DNA of 64,000 nt from Butyricimonas muris (GCF_046365375.1 NZ_JBKEIT010000003.1:1-64000); one strand, 5' to 3'; numbered from the stretch's first letter, positions 49,313 through 59,219 are shown. The notes: a model not told the origin generated them from the letters alone. Numbers and translations are program-made.

Positions 49313-49454
49313 GTTTATAAGGTTTATAAAGTTTATAAGGTTCATAAGGTTCTATGGACCCCTGCGGGGCGCTTTGTCTACGGCAGCTTTCGCTGCCGTT
49401 AAACATTGTCCGAAGGACACCCGTCACTTTATGAACCTTATAAACTTTACGAAC
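49313..49454. repeat. Dispersed hairpin-core repeat element, copy 2 (inverted)
   Basis: TTATAAGGTT/CATAAGGTT arms (49313-49350 and 49428-49454) flank a core (49357-49427) with CCCCTGCGGGG, CGGCAGC-tttc-GCTGCCG and GTCCGAAGGAC. In reverse orientation the core matches copies 1 and 3, including GTGACGGGTGTCC. It lies inside the efflux operon, between the permease and outer-membrane factor genes. Confidence 0.8.
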
Positions 49455-49456
49455 TC

Positions 49457-52400
49457 TCATCGTTTTTTCATTTTATGAACAACTTTTTCTATTTGCACGA
49501 AGAAGAACGGCACGAGGACGATACCCACGGTAATGGCGACGAGCATACCGAAGAAAATTCCGGTACCGATGGAGTGGCGGCTGGCTGAGCCGGGGCCGCT
49601 GGCGAGCACCATGGGGAGCATGCCCAGCACGAACGCGAGGGATGTCATCAATATGGGACGGAAGCGGGCACGCGCGGCAGTGAGTGCGGCGGTGACGGCA
49701 CCGACTCCTTTGTCCACCTCTACTTTGGCAAATTCGACGATTAGGATGGCGTTTTTGGCGGCAAGACCGATCAGGGTTACCAACCCGATTTGGAAGTAGA
49801 CGTCGTTTTCCAACCCGAACACCCACACGCCGAGGTACGCGCCCAAGGCGGCTATCGGCAGGGAGAGCAGCACGGCGACAGGCACCAGCCAACTCTCGTA
49901 GAGGGCGGCAAGGAAGAGGAACACGAAGATGAACACGAGTGCCATGACCATTCCGGTTTGTCCTTCTGCCTTTTTCTCTTGGAAGGACAGACCGCTCCAC
50001 TCGAGCCCGATGTTGTCGGGGAGGTGCTGGCGGGCAATCCGTTCTATCGCCCGCATGGCGTCACCGGAGCTGTACCCGGGGGCTGCCTCGCCGTTCACGA
50101 TGGCGTTCGTGAACATGTTGAAACGGCGGATGGAGCCGGGACCCGTGGTGTATTGCGGGGCACCGAGCGCGGTGAGGGGAACCATGTCGCCCGCGGAGGT
50201 CTTGACGAAGAACATGTTCAGGTTTTCCTTGTGCATCCGGTAGGGTGCCTCGGCTTGCAGGTACACTTTGTATACCCGGTTGAACATGTTGAAATCGTTG
50301 ACGTATACCGAACCCGTGTACGCTTTCATGGTCGAGAATATATCCGCCAGCGGGATGCCGAGCAGTTGGGCTTTATCGCGGTCGACGTCGAAGTATAACT
50401 GCGGGATTTCCGCTTGCAGGGAGGAGGATACCCCGGCGAGAGCCTTGTCTTGTGCTGCGTATTTGAGCAAGGTGTCAACGGCGTCGACGAGGTTCTCGAA
50501 GGTGGCGCCGTTGCGGGCTTCCACTTGCAACTCGAAACCGCCGGACGCGCCCAAGCCGGGAATGATGGGCGGCGTGGAAAGGAATACCTGTGCTTCCGGG
50601 TACTTGAAGAATTCGGTGCGGATGTCGTCCATGACTTCTTTGAGGGACATATCGCCTTTCTTGCGTTCTTCCCACGGCTTGAGGATGACGGTCAGTTCGG
50701 CGCGCGATTGTGCCGTACCGACGCGGGGGCTGCTTCCCGTCACGTTCTGCACGTGGGCGACGGCGGGATGCTGCTTGATATATTCTATGGCCCGGTCGGT
50801 CACCTTACGCGTGCGTTCGAGCGTGGCGCCTTCCGGCAGTGCCAGTTCCACTTTGAAATACCCTTGGTCTTCCTCGGGTAGGAAACTGCCGGGAATTACC
50901 CGGTTAAGCACGAAGATAAAGACGATGGCGATGCCGAACCCGGCGACGATGCGGCGGGGGTGGGCGAGTGCCCGTTGCAGGAGGTGGATGTATTTGTGGT
51001 TACCGCGTGCCAACCAATCGTTGATTTTGCGGAACACGTAGCCTTTTTTGCCCGTGGAGGGGCGCAACAGCAGGGCGCACATGGCGGGGCTGAGCGTTAA
51101 TGCCACGACCAGTGATATGAGCACGGACACGACGATAGTGATGGCAAACTGGCGGTAGAGCATCCCCGTGATGCCGGGCAGGAAGCTCACTGGCACGAAC
51201 ACGGCACCCAGCACGAGCGAGGTGGCGACGAGCGCTCCCGTCAGTTCTTTCATGGCTTTACCCGTTGCCTCGCGGGGGGACAGTCCTTCTTCTTCCATGA
51301 TACGTTCCACGCCCTCGACGACGACGATGGCGTCATCGACGACGATACCGATAGCGAGTACCAGACCGAGCAGCGTCAGCATGTTGATGGAGAACCCGAA
51401 CGCCAGCATGAACCCGAAGGTGCCGACCAGCGACACTGGAACCGCCACGAGCGGGATAAGGGATGCCCGCCAGCTTTGCAGCGACAGGAACACGACGAGA
51501 ATCACGAGGAACAGTGCCTCGAACAAGGTTTTGTACACCTCGTGGATGGACTCGGCGATGTAGGTGGTGACGTCGAACGGTATGTTGTATTCCAAGCCCT
51601 CGGGGAAGTCGCGGCTGATTTCTTCCATGGCTTTTTTCACGTTGTCGGCAACTTCCATGGCGTTGGCGCCGGGGAGCATGAAGATGCCGAGAATGGCGGC
51701 GTTCTCGCCATTGAGTCCGCTCTCCGTGTTGTAGGAACTCGCTTCCAGCGATACCCGCGCGATGTCCCGCAGGCGGATGATGGAACCGTCGGGGTTTGCC
51801 CGCACGACGATGTCTTCGAATTCTTCGACGGAGGACAGACGCCCGGGGGCGGTAATCGGGATGGTGATGTCGACGCCCGTCATGGGTTGTTGTCCCAGCA
51901 CGCCCGCTGCCGACTCGCGGTTCTGGTCTTTAAGCACGTTTTGCAGGTCTTTGATGGTCAGCCCGAAGTTCGCCATACGGTCGGGGAGTATCCATATCTG
52001 CATGGCGTAGTAACGGCTGCCGATGTTGGATACCCGTCCCACGCCGGGGATACGTTTCAGCACGTCGAGCACGTTCATCGTGGCGAAGTTACTGAGGTAT
52101 ATTTCGTCGAAGCGGGGGTCTTCGGAGGTGAGCGCGAGTGTCATTAACTGGCTGGCGGATTGTTTTTCCACCTTGATGCCGTTTTGCACGACTTCGGCGG
52201 GGAGGCGCGATTCTGCCAGTTTCACCCGGTTCTGCACGTCCACTGCCGCCAGTTCGGCGTCGGTGGAGATGTCGAAAGTGATGGTGATGGACAAGCCTCC
52301 CGAGTTGGAACTGCTCGATTCCATGTATAGCATACCCGGCGTACCGTTCAACTCCTGCTCGATGGGTGTCGCCACGGCTTGTGACACGGTGACGGCACTT

Positions 52401-52558
52401 GCCCCGGGGTAAGATGCCGAGATTTTAACCACGGGCGGAGTGATTTGCGGGTATTGGTCAACGGGCAGCTGAAACAAACCGATGACGCCGACGATGACAA
52501 TCAGTATGGAAAGTACCGCCGAGAAGATGGGGCGGTCGATAAAGAAGCCCGGTTTCAT
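49457..52558 (-). CDS. RND efflux permease (HAE1/AcrB family)
   Basis: A 1033-residue inner-membrane proton-driven multidrug exporter. The family start FFIDRPIFSAVLSILIV is present, the proton-relay aspartate pair is in GIVVDDAIVVVE, and GATLERT and other porter-domain segments follow in the expected order with twelve membrane helices. Length matches AcrB/MexB (about 1040). The last residues (HKMKKR) lie close to the repeat element at 49313-49454. It overlaps the adaptor gene by 4 bp (ATGA), so the two are cotranslated. Substrates cannot be predicted. Confidence 0.95.
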   Translation of the reverse strand: MKPGFFIDRPIFSAVLSILIVIVGVIGLFQLPVDQYPQITPPVVKISASYPGASAVTVSQAVATPIEQELNGTPGMLYMESSSSNSGGLSITITFDISTDAELAAVDVQNRVKLAESRLPAEVVQNGIKVEKQSASQLMTLALTSEDPRFDEIYLSNFATMNVLDVLKRIPGVGRVSNIGSRYYAMQIWILPDRMANFGLTIKDLQNVLKDQNRESAAGVLGQQPMTGVDITIPITAPGRLSSVEEFEDIVVRANPDGSIIRLRDIARVSLEASSYNTESGLNGENAAILGIFMLPGANAMEVADNVKKAMEEISRDFPEGLEYNIPFDVTTYIAESIHEVYKTLFEALFLVILVVFLSLQSWRASLIPLVAVPVSLVGTFGFMLAFGFSINMLTLLGLVLAIGIVVDDAIVVVEGVERIMEEEGLSPREATGKAMKELTGALVATSLVLGAVFVPVSFLPGITGMLYRQFAITIVVSVLISLVVALTLSPAMCALLLRPSTGKKGYVFRKINDWLARGNHKYIHLLQRALAHPRRIVAGFGIAIVFIFVLNRVIPGSFLPEEDQGYFKVELALPEGATLERTRKVTDRAIEYIKQHPAVAHVQNVTGSSPRVGTAQSRAELTVILKPWEERKKGDMSLKEVMDDIRTEFFKYPEAQVFLSTPPIIPGLGASGGFELQVEARNGATFENLVDAVDTLLKYAAQDKALAGVSSSLQAEIPQLYFDVDRDKAQLLGIPLADIFSTMKAYTGSVYVNDFNMFNRVYKVYLQAEAPYRMHKENLNMFFVKTSAGDMVPLTALGAPQYTTGPGSIRRFNMFTNAIVNGEAAPGYSSGDAMRAIERIARQHLPDNIGLEWSGLSFQEKKAEGQTGMVMALVFIFVFLFLAALYESWLVPVAVLLSLPIAALGAYLGVWVFGLENDVYFQIGLVTLIGLAAKNAILIVEFAKVEVDKGVGAVTAALTAARARFRPILMTSLAFVLGMLPMVLASGPGSASRHSIGTGIFFGMLVAITVGIVLVPFFFVQIEKVVHKMKKR

Positions 52559-53712
52559 GGTTGTACCTCCTCTTCTTCTTTAATAGCGGCGTTGACCGGG
52601 TTCACGAGTGCTCCCGGGGTCAGCTTGTGGTAGCCTTCTATCACGACCAGTTCGTCGGGTCCCAGTCCGCGTTCCACGACGGTGGTGTTGTTCACCTCGG
52701 GACCTATTTCGATAAAGCGCTTTTCTGCCGTGCTATCCCTGCGCACGACGTAGATGTAGGCGCCGCCTTTCTCTATAATGACCGCTTTGGTGGGTACGAC
52801 GATGGCGTTTTCCCGCACGTCGAGCAGTAGTTTCACTTTCGTGAATTGCCCCGGCAACAGCCTGCGTTCGGGGTTGGGTAATTCGGCACGCACGCCGAAA
52901 GTTCCCGTCTTCGGGTTTACCTGCGGGTCGGCGAAATCGACGATACCCGTCAGCGGGTAGACCGAGTTGTCGGCAAGGGTGATGGTCACGCTGGGTTGCC
53001 ATGACCGGTTGACGTCTTTCTCCCCGAGGGTGACGTTGCGTTTTTGCCCTTTCAGGTAGTCGAGAGCCGGAAGGCTGAAGTCCACGAGCACCTCGTCGCT
53101 CTCCACGACAGTTGCCAGTTGGGATTTTCCGCCGGGACCGACAAGTGAACCGATGTCGGCGTAACGCTCGCTGATATACCCGTCGATGGGGGAGCGGACG
53201 GTGGTGTAGTCCAGTTCCAATTCCGCCTGTTTGAGGTCGGCCTCGCTCATGGCGACGTTTGCCTTGGCACTCTCGAGGGCGGCGACGGCGTTGTCCAAAT
53301 CCAACTGGCTGGCGGCTTTCTGCTCGTACAACGGGCGCAACCGTTCCTCGTCACGTTCCGACTTGGCAGCCTGCGCCCGGTCTTTTGCCAGTTGCGCCTT
53401 TGCCTTGTCCACCCGTGCCCGGTACAAGTCGCTGTTTATCTTGAACAGGGGTTGTCCCCGCTTCACGCGTTTCCCTTCCTCGAAAAGCATCGCTTCGAGG
53501 TAACCTTCCACGCGCGCCCGGATTTCCACCGCACTTTTGGCGCGGATTTGCCCCACGTATTCACCGTAAATTTCTACATTGTCTGTTCCCGCTTTCTCTA
53601 CCGTCACTATTTGCCGCACGGGTTCCTGCTTGTCTTTACACGCCCCGAACGCGACTGTTATCGCGAGAACTGTTACTGCATGTCTTACCTTCATATTCCT
53701 TATGGTTTTCAT
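52555..53712 (-). CDS. RND efflux periplasmic adaptor (AcrA family lipoprotein)
   Basis: A 385-residue membrane-fusion protein. The lipobox ends at Cys25 (VAFGAC), counted from the first ATG; a second ATG at codon 7 is equally possible. The order is: beta-barrel and lipoyl half (IRARVEGYLEAMLFEEGKRVKRGQPLF), alpha-hairpin coiled coil (about 95-150) with a return lipoyl half (VRSPIDGYISERYADIGSLV), then beta-barrel and membrane-proximal domains. It joins the permease to the outer-membrane channel. No TetR-, MarR- or AraC-type regulator gene is adjacent, so control must come from elsewhere. Confidence 0.94.
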   Translation of the reverse strand: MKTIRNMKVRHAVTVLAITVAFGACKDKQEPVRQIVTVEKAGTDNVEIYGEYVGQIRAKSAVEIRARVEGYLEAMLFEEGKRVKRGQPLFKINSDLYRARVDKAKAQLAKDRAQAAKSERDEERLRPLYEQKAASQLDLDNAVAALESAKANVAMSEADLKQAELELDYTTVRSPIDGYISERYADIGSLVGPGGKSQLATVVESDEVLVDFSLPALDYLKGQKRNVTLGEKDVNRSWQPSVTITLADNSVYPLTGIVDFADPQVNPKTGTFGVRAELPNPERRLLPGQFTKVKLLLDVRENAIVVPTKAVIIEKGGAYIYVVRRDSTAEKRFIEIGPEVNNTTVVERGLGPDELVVIEGYHKLTPGALVNPVNAAIKEEEEVQP

Positions 53713-53884
53713 TTTGGCTTATTCTATTGAAAATTGTGTGCTAGTTTGTACGTTAAAATGTAAAAATAGGTTATTTTGTTGATAGACAATAAGTATTTTT
53801 CTTTTTTCCCTTGTCATGCTCCGAAAACGTAAATCGGGATATCGTGGAATTTTGCCACGGGGTGGGGAATATTCTTACCACAAG

Positions 53885-53910
53885 TGGAGGTGTGTCAAAA
53901 CACACCTCCA
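53885..53910. terminator. 11-bp perfect hairpin after nuoN
   Basis: TGGAGGTGTGT and ACACACCTCCA pair around CAAA, about 85 bp after the nuoN stop on the - strand. No T tract follows it, so it may need a factor or serve as a 3' stabilising structure. It is followed towards nuoN by TTATAAAGTT repeats (53911-53961) and ATAAATCGTAAAT-type repeats (53962-53998). Confidence 0.5.
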
Positions 53911-53998
53911 GTTTATAAAGTTTATAAGGTTGAGCCTTCCGCTCTTAAAGTTCATAAAGTCAATTAATCATAAATCGTAAATAATGAATCATAAATTA
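53911..53998. repeat. Repeat cluster at the nuoN 3' end
   Basis: GTTTATAAAGTTTATAAGGTT and inverted AAAGTTCATAAAGTC units (53911-53961) form a short version of the hairpin-core element without the core. They are followed by AATCATAAATCGTAAATAATG units up to the nuoN stop at 53996. Confidence 0.65.
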
Positions 53999-55420
53999 AT
54001 AACTCCCGAAGCTGAATGTCCCGATGCTTTCGTACACGATGCTGAGGATGCCCACGCAAAGGATACCGGCGCTACAAGCGAGTAAGCTGACGCGGGTGTA
54101 TCCGTCGGAGCGGAATGATTCGATCGGCATCTCGCTCTTGTTGATGAACATGGCTTTTATCACGCGGAGATAGTAATAAAGCGAGATTACCGTGTTTATC
54201 AACGCGACAAATACCAACACGTAATATCCCTGTTCGGCGGCGGCAGCGAAGATGAAGAACTTGCTGAAGAATCCGGCGAACGGGGGGATACCTGCCAGCG
54301 AGAAGAGGGCAAGCATCATCACGAAACTGAGGCGGGGATTCGTGGAATAAAGCCCGTTGTAGTCGTCAATGGTGAGTTTGCCGGAGCGATGTTCCACGAT
54401 AGCGATCACGCCGAATGCGGCGAGGTTGGAAAGCATGTATACCAGCACGTAGTACACCAATCCCGTCATACCCATTGCCGTGCCGCTGATGATGCCCAGC
54501 ATGATGTATCCGGCTTGCGATATGGAGGAGTAAGCGAAGAAACGTTTCAGGTTCTGCTGCCGTAGCGCGAAGAAGTTTGCCAACGTGATGGAAGCGATGA
54601 TAATCCAGTAGAGGATGCTTTGCCATTCATTCGCGAGTGGGGCGAATACTTTGTACAGGATTGCCATAAACACGAAGGCTGACGAACCTTTGGATATCAC
54701 GGAGAGATATGCGGTGACACTTGTCGGGGCTCCCTCGTAAACGTCGGGCGTCCACTGGTGGAAGGGTACAAGCGAGAGTTTGAAACCGAGTCCCACGAAG
54801 AAGAACACGAACGCCATGAGCTGGATGAGGCTGCCGTTGAGTCCGGCGGGGATGTCCTCGAAATAGAGGGTTCCCGTGGTTCCGTATATCAGGGATATAC
54901 CGTAGAGCGACAGTCCGGAAGCGAACACGGCGGTAAGAATGTATTTCGCGCCTGCCTCGGCGGATTTTTGCTTGTACTTGTCGAACGCGGCGAGGCAAGC
55001 CATAGGGATGGATGCCGTTTCCAGTCCGATGAAGAACATCAGGAAGTTGCCGGCGGAGATCATGAAATACATACCCAGTAAGGTTGCGAGGGTAATCATG
55101 TAAAATTCACCCCGGCGGATGATGGTGCGTTCGCTGGCGAGCCAGTTATTCGCCTGCATGAAGACAATCAACGTTCCGATGTTGAGGATGGTCTTCATGA
55201 TACTACCCATGGGCAGGTTGTGATACATCCCCCCGAAAGCACTGATCTCGACGTTGGGCGAGAGGTTCAGCAGGGTATGGATTCCCACGAGTATGCAAGC
55301 GATAGGCTGAAAGTATTTCAGGCTTTTCGGGGAACCGAATATATCATAAACGAGGAGTATAACGATCACCGCGATGAGTGATACTTCCTCTTTCATTAGT
55401 AAGAAATTAGCGTAAACCAT
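53996..55420 (-). CDS. nuoN: NADH-quinone oxidoreductase subunit N
   Basis: A 474-residue antiporter-like membrane subunit of respiratory complex I. About fourteen helices are visible, and the conserved segments KFSLVPFHQWTPDVYEG (seen as LSLVPFHQWTPDVYEGAPT) and FSLAGIPPFAGFFSKFF with key Lys residues are present. Length is typical (about 480). It is the last gene of the nuo operon, separated from nuoM by a 130-bp gap with palindromic repeats. Confidence 0.95.
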   Translation of the reverse strand: MVYANFLLMKEEVSLIAVIVILLVYDIFGSPKSLKYFQPIACILVGIHTLLNLSPNVEISAFGGMYHNLPMGSIMKTILNIGTLIVFMQANNWLASERTIIRRGEFYMITLATLLGMYFMISAGNFLMFFIGLETASIPMACLAAFDKYKQKSAEAGAKYILTAVFASGLSLYGISLIYGTTGTLYFEDIPAGLNGSLIQLMAFVFFFVGLGFKLSLVPFHQWTPDVYEGAPTSVTAYLSVISKGSSAFVFMAILYKVFAPLANEWQSILYWIIIASITLANFFALRQQNLKRFFAYSSISQAGYIMLGIISGTAMGMTGLVYYVLVYMLSNLAAFGVIAIVEHRSGKLTIDDYNGLYSTNPRLSFVMMLALFSLAGIPPFAGFFSKFFIFAAAAEQGYYVLVFVALINTVISLYYYLRVIKAMFINKSEMPIESFRSDGYTRVSLLACSAGILCVGILSIVYESIGTFSFGSY

Positions 55421-55430
55421 GTTGAATTGA

Positions 55431-55540
55431 GTTTATAAAGTTCATAAGGTTCATAAGGTTTATAAAGTTCGTGAGGTTCATGAAGTATTATATTTTCGGT
55501 AACTTTATGAACTTTATAAACTTTATGAACCTTATAAACC
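55431..55540. repeat. Palindromic TTATAAGGTTCA element without the hairpin core
   Basis: Six TTATAAAGTTCATAAGG-type units (55431-55480) are followed by an A+T-rich spacer and the inverted units (55500-55540). It has the arms of the hairpin-core family but lacks its GC-rich centre. It fills the gap between nuoM and nuoN, so it is transcribed if the operon is continuous. Confidence 0.75.
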
Positions 55541-55550
55541 ATATTAAATT

Positions 55551-57041
55551 TTAATATAACATCGTGATTACCGATTGTAATGATCCGCTGATCATGTCGG
55601 ACAACCACAGGGGAGCCAGACCGATACCCGCGATGGCGATGATGAGCACGATGGTGGAAAAGCGCTCGTACCAGACGGCATCGGTGAGGGCGAGGTGGTG
55701 GTCGTTGACCACTTTCCCGTAAAGCAGTTTGCCGACAACCCGCAGGATGTACACCGCCGTGATGACGATGGACGTGCAGGCGATGAGCGTGAATACCCGG
55801 TGGAACGTGTCCGTGTTCTGGAACGCGCCGACGAATACGGTCATTTCCGCCACGAATCCGCTTAATCCCGGTAACCCGAGGGAAGCCAGACCGGCGATCA
55901 CGTAACAGACACCGAGGAACGGCATGATACGCATCAATCCGCCCATCTCCCGGATGTCACGCGTGTGGGTACGTCCGTAGATCATACCGATAAGCGCGAA
56001 GAAGAGGGCTGTCATCAAACCGTGAGAGAGCATTTGCAGGACGGCTCCCGTCATGGCAGTCCGGTTCAGCATCAGTATGGCGAACAACACCAGTCCGCAG
56101 TGGCTCACCGAGGAGTAGGCGTTGATATATTTCAAGTCGGTTTGCACGATGGCGGAATAAGCACCGTAGACCACGCTGATACCCGTGAGGATGATAAATA
56201 TCCACGAGAGTTCTTTGGCGGCTTCCGGCATCAAGTAGATAGCAACCCGGAAACACCCGTATCCACCGAGTTTCATCAATACTCCGGCGTGGAGCATGGA
56301 AACGGCAGTGGGAGCGGAGGCGTGACCGTCGGGTGACCACGTGTGGAACGGGAACAAGGCTCCCAGTACGCCGAATCCCACGAATACAAGCGGGAAGAAC
56401 CAGCGTTGCAACGCTACCGGCATGGCGTGGTTTTGTGCTATCTCGAGCAGGTTCATGGACGGCATGCCCGATGCGGCGGAGTGGAAGTATATTCCCAGTA
56501 TTCCCACGAGCAACAGGGCGGAACCACCCATAAGCATGAGGGTTAATTTCATCGCGGCATATTCCTTTTTACCGCTGCCCCATACCCCGATCAACAGGTA
56601 CATGGGAATCAACGCTACCTCGTAGAACATGAACATGGTAAAGAGGTCTATCGAGATAAAGAACCCGAATACCCCGACGGACAGGAGATAAAACCAGAGG
56701 AAGTATTCCTTTTGCAGAAATTCCATTTTCCACGAGGCGAATGTTCCGGTGAACACGATAATGGCAGAGAGTAGCAACATGGCTACCGATATGCCGTCCA
56801 CCCCGACAGAATAATGAATATTTAACGGGGCATACCACACCGTGTCGGCGGTGAATAACATCTCGGCCGTGTTGCCGGCTCCTCGTTCTCCCAGATAAGC
56901 GAACACCAATCCCACGGCGAGAACCAACAACAGCGAGGCTCCCGTGGCAACCGCTACACGAATCTGTTGCAGGTTCTTCGAGAAGAAAAGCCCGCACATC
57001 GTGAGGATTGGTATTAGAACGAATAAGGATAAGAAGTTCAT
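55551..57041 (-). CDS. nuoM: NADH-quinone oxidoreductase subunit M
   Basis: A 496-residue antiporter-like membrane subunit of complex I with about fourteen helices. The characteristic regions are YYEVALIPMYLLIGVWG (seen as MFYEVALIPMYLLIGVWG, the essential Glu), FPFHTWSPDGHASAPT and GLPGLSGFVAEM. It starts 210 bp after nuoL across a hairpin-core repeat element. Length is typical (about 500). Confidence 0.95.
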   Translation of the reverse strand: MNFLSLFVLIPILTMCGLFFSKNLQQIRVAVATGASLLLVLAVGLVFAYLGERGAGNTAEMLFTADTVWYAPLNIHYSVGVDGISVAMLLLSAIIVFTGTFASWKMEFLQKEYFLWFYLLSVGVFGFFISIDLFTMFMFYEVALIPMYLLIGVWGSGKKEYAAMKLTLMLMGGSALLLVGILGIYFHSAASGMPSMNLLEIAQNHAMPVALQRWFFPLVFVGFGVLGALFPFHTWSPDGHASAPTAVSMLHAGVLMKLGGYGCFRVAIYLMPEAAKELSWIFIILTGISVVYGAYSAIVQTDLKYINAYSSVSHCGLVLFAILMLNRTAMTGAVLQMLSHGLMTALFFALIGMIYGRTHTRDIREMGGLMRIMPFLGVCYVIAGLASLGLPGLSGFVAEMTVFVGAFQNTDTFHRVFTLIACTSIVITAVYILRVVGKLLYGKVVNDHHLALTDAVWYERFSTIVLIIAIAGIGLAPLWLSDMISGSLQSVITMLY

Positions 57042-57082
57042 ATTTATTAATTTTAGATTTCTTGATTTTAGATTATTTGAAT

Positions 57083-57250
57083 GAGTCTATAAGGTCCATA
57101 AGGTCTGTAAGGTCCATAAGGTCCATAAGGTCTGTAAGGTCACAAGTGTCCTTCGGACAATATTTATCGGCAGCGTTGCTGCCGTAAGCAAAGCGCCCCG
57201 CAGGGGTCCATGGACTTTTGACCTTATGGACTTTACGGACTTTATAGACT
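57083..57250. repeat. Dispersed hairpin-core repeat element, copy 3
   Basis: CTATAAGGTCCATAAGGT-type arms (57083-57138 and 57212-57250) flank a core (57139-57208) with GTCCTTCGGAC, CGGCAGC-gtt-GCTGCCG and CCCCGCAGGGG. The arms differ from copies 1 and 2 (GGTCC for GGTTC) but in a matched, compensating way. It lies between nuoL and nuoM and ends 1 bp before the nuoL stop. Confidence 0.82.
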
Positions 57251-57251
57251 A

Positions 57252-59150
57252 TCATATTAATACCAGTATTAATATGAATACCGTACCGAGCAGGATCACG
57301 TAAGCGTATTGCTGTACCTGACCGGATTGTAAGCCGCGGATATTGTAAGATACCCATTGTGACATGGCGGCGAGGCCGTTGAGGGCGCCGTCGATGACAT
57401 GGCGGTCGAACCAAGCGAGGGGACGGGAAATACAGTTGAAGATGACGCGCTTCGTGATGAAGAGGTACAATTCATCCATGTAGAACCGTCGGTATGCCGC
57501 GCGGTGCAGTCCGCCAAACGTCGTTGCCAGACGATCGGGTATCGGGTTGGGTTTCCGGTAGAAGAACGTTGCCAGCGCGATGGAGAGGCATGCCACGACG
57601 ATACTGGTGATTGCTACCGTCCAGTCGAGGTGGATGATGTATTCCTGACCATTGCTGCTGACGAACTTACCGAAAGGTATAAATCCGGCAAAAAGGGTAA
57701 CCGCGGCAAGGAACACGAGCGGCAGTGTCATGGACTTCGGCGCCTCGTGCGGGGTATGTTCGTGCGTGCTTTCTTTGCCCCAGAATATATTGTAATACAA
57801 CCGGAACATGTAGAAAGCGGTGAGGGCGGCGATGAAGCTCATCACGACTCCCATGACCGGACTGAACATGAACGCGGCAGCGAGTATCTCGTCTTTACTG
57901 AAAAAGCCCGAGAACGGCGGAATACCCGATATGGCAAGGCATGCCACGAGGAACGTGATGTGTGTCACGGGCAGGTACTTGCGCAGACCGCCCATGTGGC
58001 TCATCTCGTTGCTGTGCACGGCATGGATGATAGCACCCGCGCCGAGGAACAGGAGCGCCTTGAACATGGCGTGCGTGAACAGGTGGAACATGGAAGCCAT
58101 GTATCCCAACCCGGCGTGACCGTCCATGCCGGAAACCCCGAGGGCAACCATCATGAAACCGATTTGTGATATCGTGGAGAAAGCGAGTACCCGCTTGATG
58201 TCTGTCTGCACGCAGGCAACGACGGCGGCATAGAGCGAGGTGACAGCCCCGACCACGGCTATGAGCACGAGTACATCCGGTGCTTCAAAGAAATAGACCG
58301 GGAATAGACGCGCCACGAGGAATACCCCGGCAACCACCATGGTGGCGGCGTGTATCAACGCGGACACGGGCGTCGGACCTTCCATGGCGTCCGGCAGCCA
58401 GATATGTAACGGGAACATGGCGGATTTTCCGGCACCACCCATGAATATCAGTGCCATCGCCCAACTCATGACGGAGCAACCCATGAAGGTGGTTCCGGCA
58501 GCCCCGGCGAAGATGGAGGTATCGCCGGAGGTGAGTATCTCGAACGAGAATGTTTTCGTGTAGAAGGATAATAACAGTATCCCGATAAGAAAGCCGAGGT
58601 CGGCGAACCGGGTGACGATAAAGGCTTTTTTGGAAGCCGCCACCGCCTCGGGTTTCGTGTAGTAGAACCCGATCAGCAGGTAGGAAGATACTCCCACCAG
58701 TTCCCAGAAGATATACATCTGGAAAATATTCGTGGCAACGACCAATCCCAGCATGGAGAAACTGAAAAGAGAGAGGAACGCGTAGTAACGTTGGAAACCT
58801 CTTTCCCCGTGCATGTAGCCCAAGCTGTATATATGTACCATGAGCGACACGGTGGTGATGACAACAAGCATCATGACCGAGATCGGATCGAGCAGAATAC
58901 CGAGGTCTATGTGCAGGTATTGCGTGAAACGCAGCCATTCGAAATTAAACGGAATGACGGGAGCATGTATCCCGTCTACCCGCGGCATCGTGAAGTATTG
59001 CCACGCCGTGGTATAAGCCAGCAGGGCTGCCACGGCTATCGATAACGTCCCGATGTATCCGGCAACCGCGGACTTTAATCTCGTCCCCAGAAGCCCTAAC
59101 GCCAGAAACGTTAGTAACGGTAGTATTAATATGAGTGCTGTATATTCCAT
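57252..59150 (-). CDS. nuoL: NADH-quinone oxidoreductase subunit L
   Basis: A 632-residue membrane subunit of complex I with about sixteen helices and the long lateral helix of the C-terminus. Conserved segments include WELVGVSSYLLIGFYY (essential Glu), AGKSAMFPLHIWLPDAMEGPTPVSALIHAATMV and SGIPPFSGFFSKDEI. It is the proton-pumping antiporter-like subunit furthest from the peripheral arm. A 70-bp gap of AT repeats lies between it and nuoK. Confidence 0.95.
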   Translation of the reverse strand: MEYTALILILPLLTFLALGLLGTRLKSAVAGYIGTLSIAVAALLAYTTAWQYFTMPRVDGIHAPVIPFNFEWLRFTQYLHIDLGILLDPISVMMLVVITTVSLMVHIYSLGYMHGERGFQRYYAFLSLFSFSMLGLVVATNIFQMYIFWELVGVSSYLLIGFYYTKPEAVAASKKAFIVTRFADLGFLIGILLLSFYTKTFSFEILTSGDTSIFAGAAGTTFMGCSVMSWAMALIFMGGAGKSAMFPLHIWLPDAMEGPTPVSALIHAATMVVAGVFLVARLFPVYFFEAPDVLVLIAVVGAVTSLYAAVVACVQTDIKRVLAFSTISQIGFMMVALGVSGMDGHAGLGYMASMFHLFTHAMFKALLFLGAGAIIHAVHSNEMSHMGGLRKYLPVTHITFLVACLAISGIPPFSGFFSKDEILAAAFMFSPVMGVVMSFIAALTAFYMFRLYYNIFWGKESTHEHTPHEAPKSMTLPLVFLAAVTLFAGFIPFGKFVSSNGQEYIIHLDWTVAITSIVVACLSIALATFFYRKPNPIPDRLATTFGGLHRAAYRRFYMDELYLFITKRVIFNCISRPLAWFDRHVIDGALNGLAAMSQWVSYNIRGLQSGQVQQYAYVILLGTVFILILVLI

Positions 59151-59219
59151 GTTTTAATTTTAGATTTCTTGATTTATGATTTTAGATTGTTATTCGTAAA
59201 TCGTAATTCATAAATTAAT
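59151..59219. repeat. AT-rich repeats between nuoK and nuoL
   Basis: TTTTAGATT, GATTTATGATT, TTTTAGATT and inverted AATCGTAATTCATAAATT units fill the whole 70-bp gap. The same family appears in most nuo gaps. Confidence 0.65.

Noticed and set aside
49299..49460. N-terminal extension of the efflux outer-membrane factor
   Set aside because: The extra 54 codons translate the TTATAAGGTT repeat element into Tyr/Lys/Val-rich sequence. The ATG at 49298 is followed at once by a signal peptide and lipobox.
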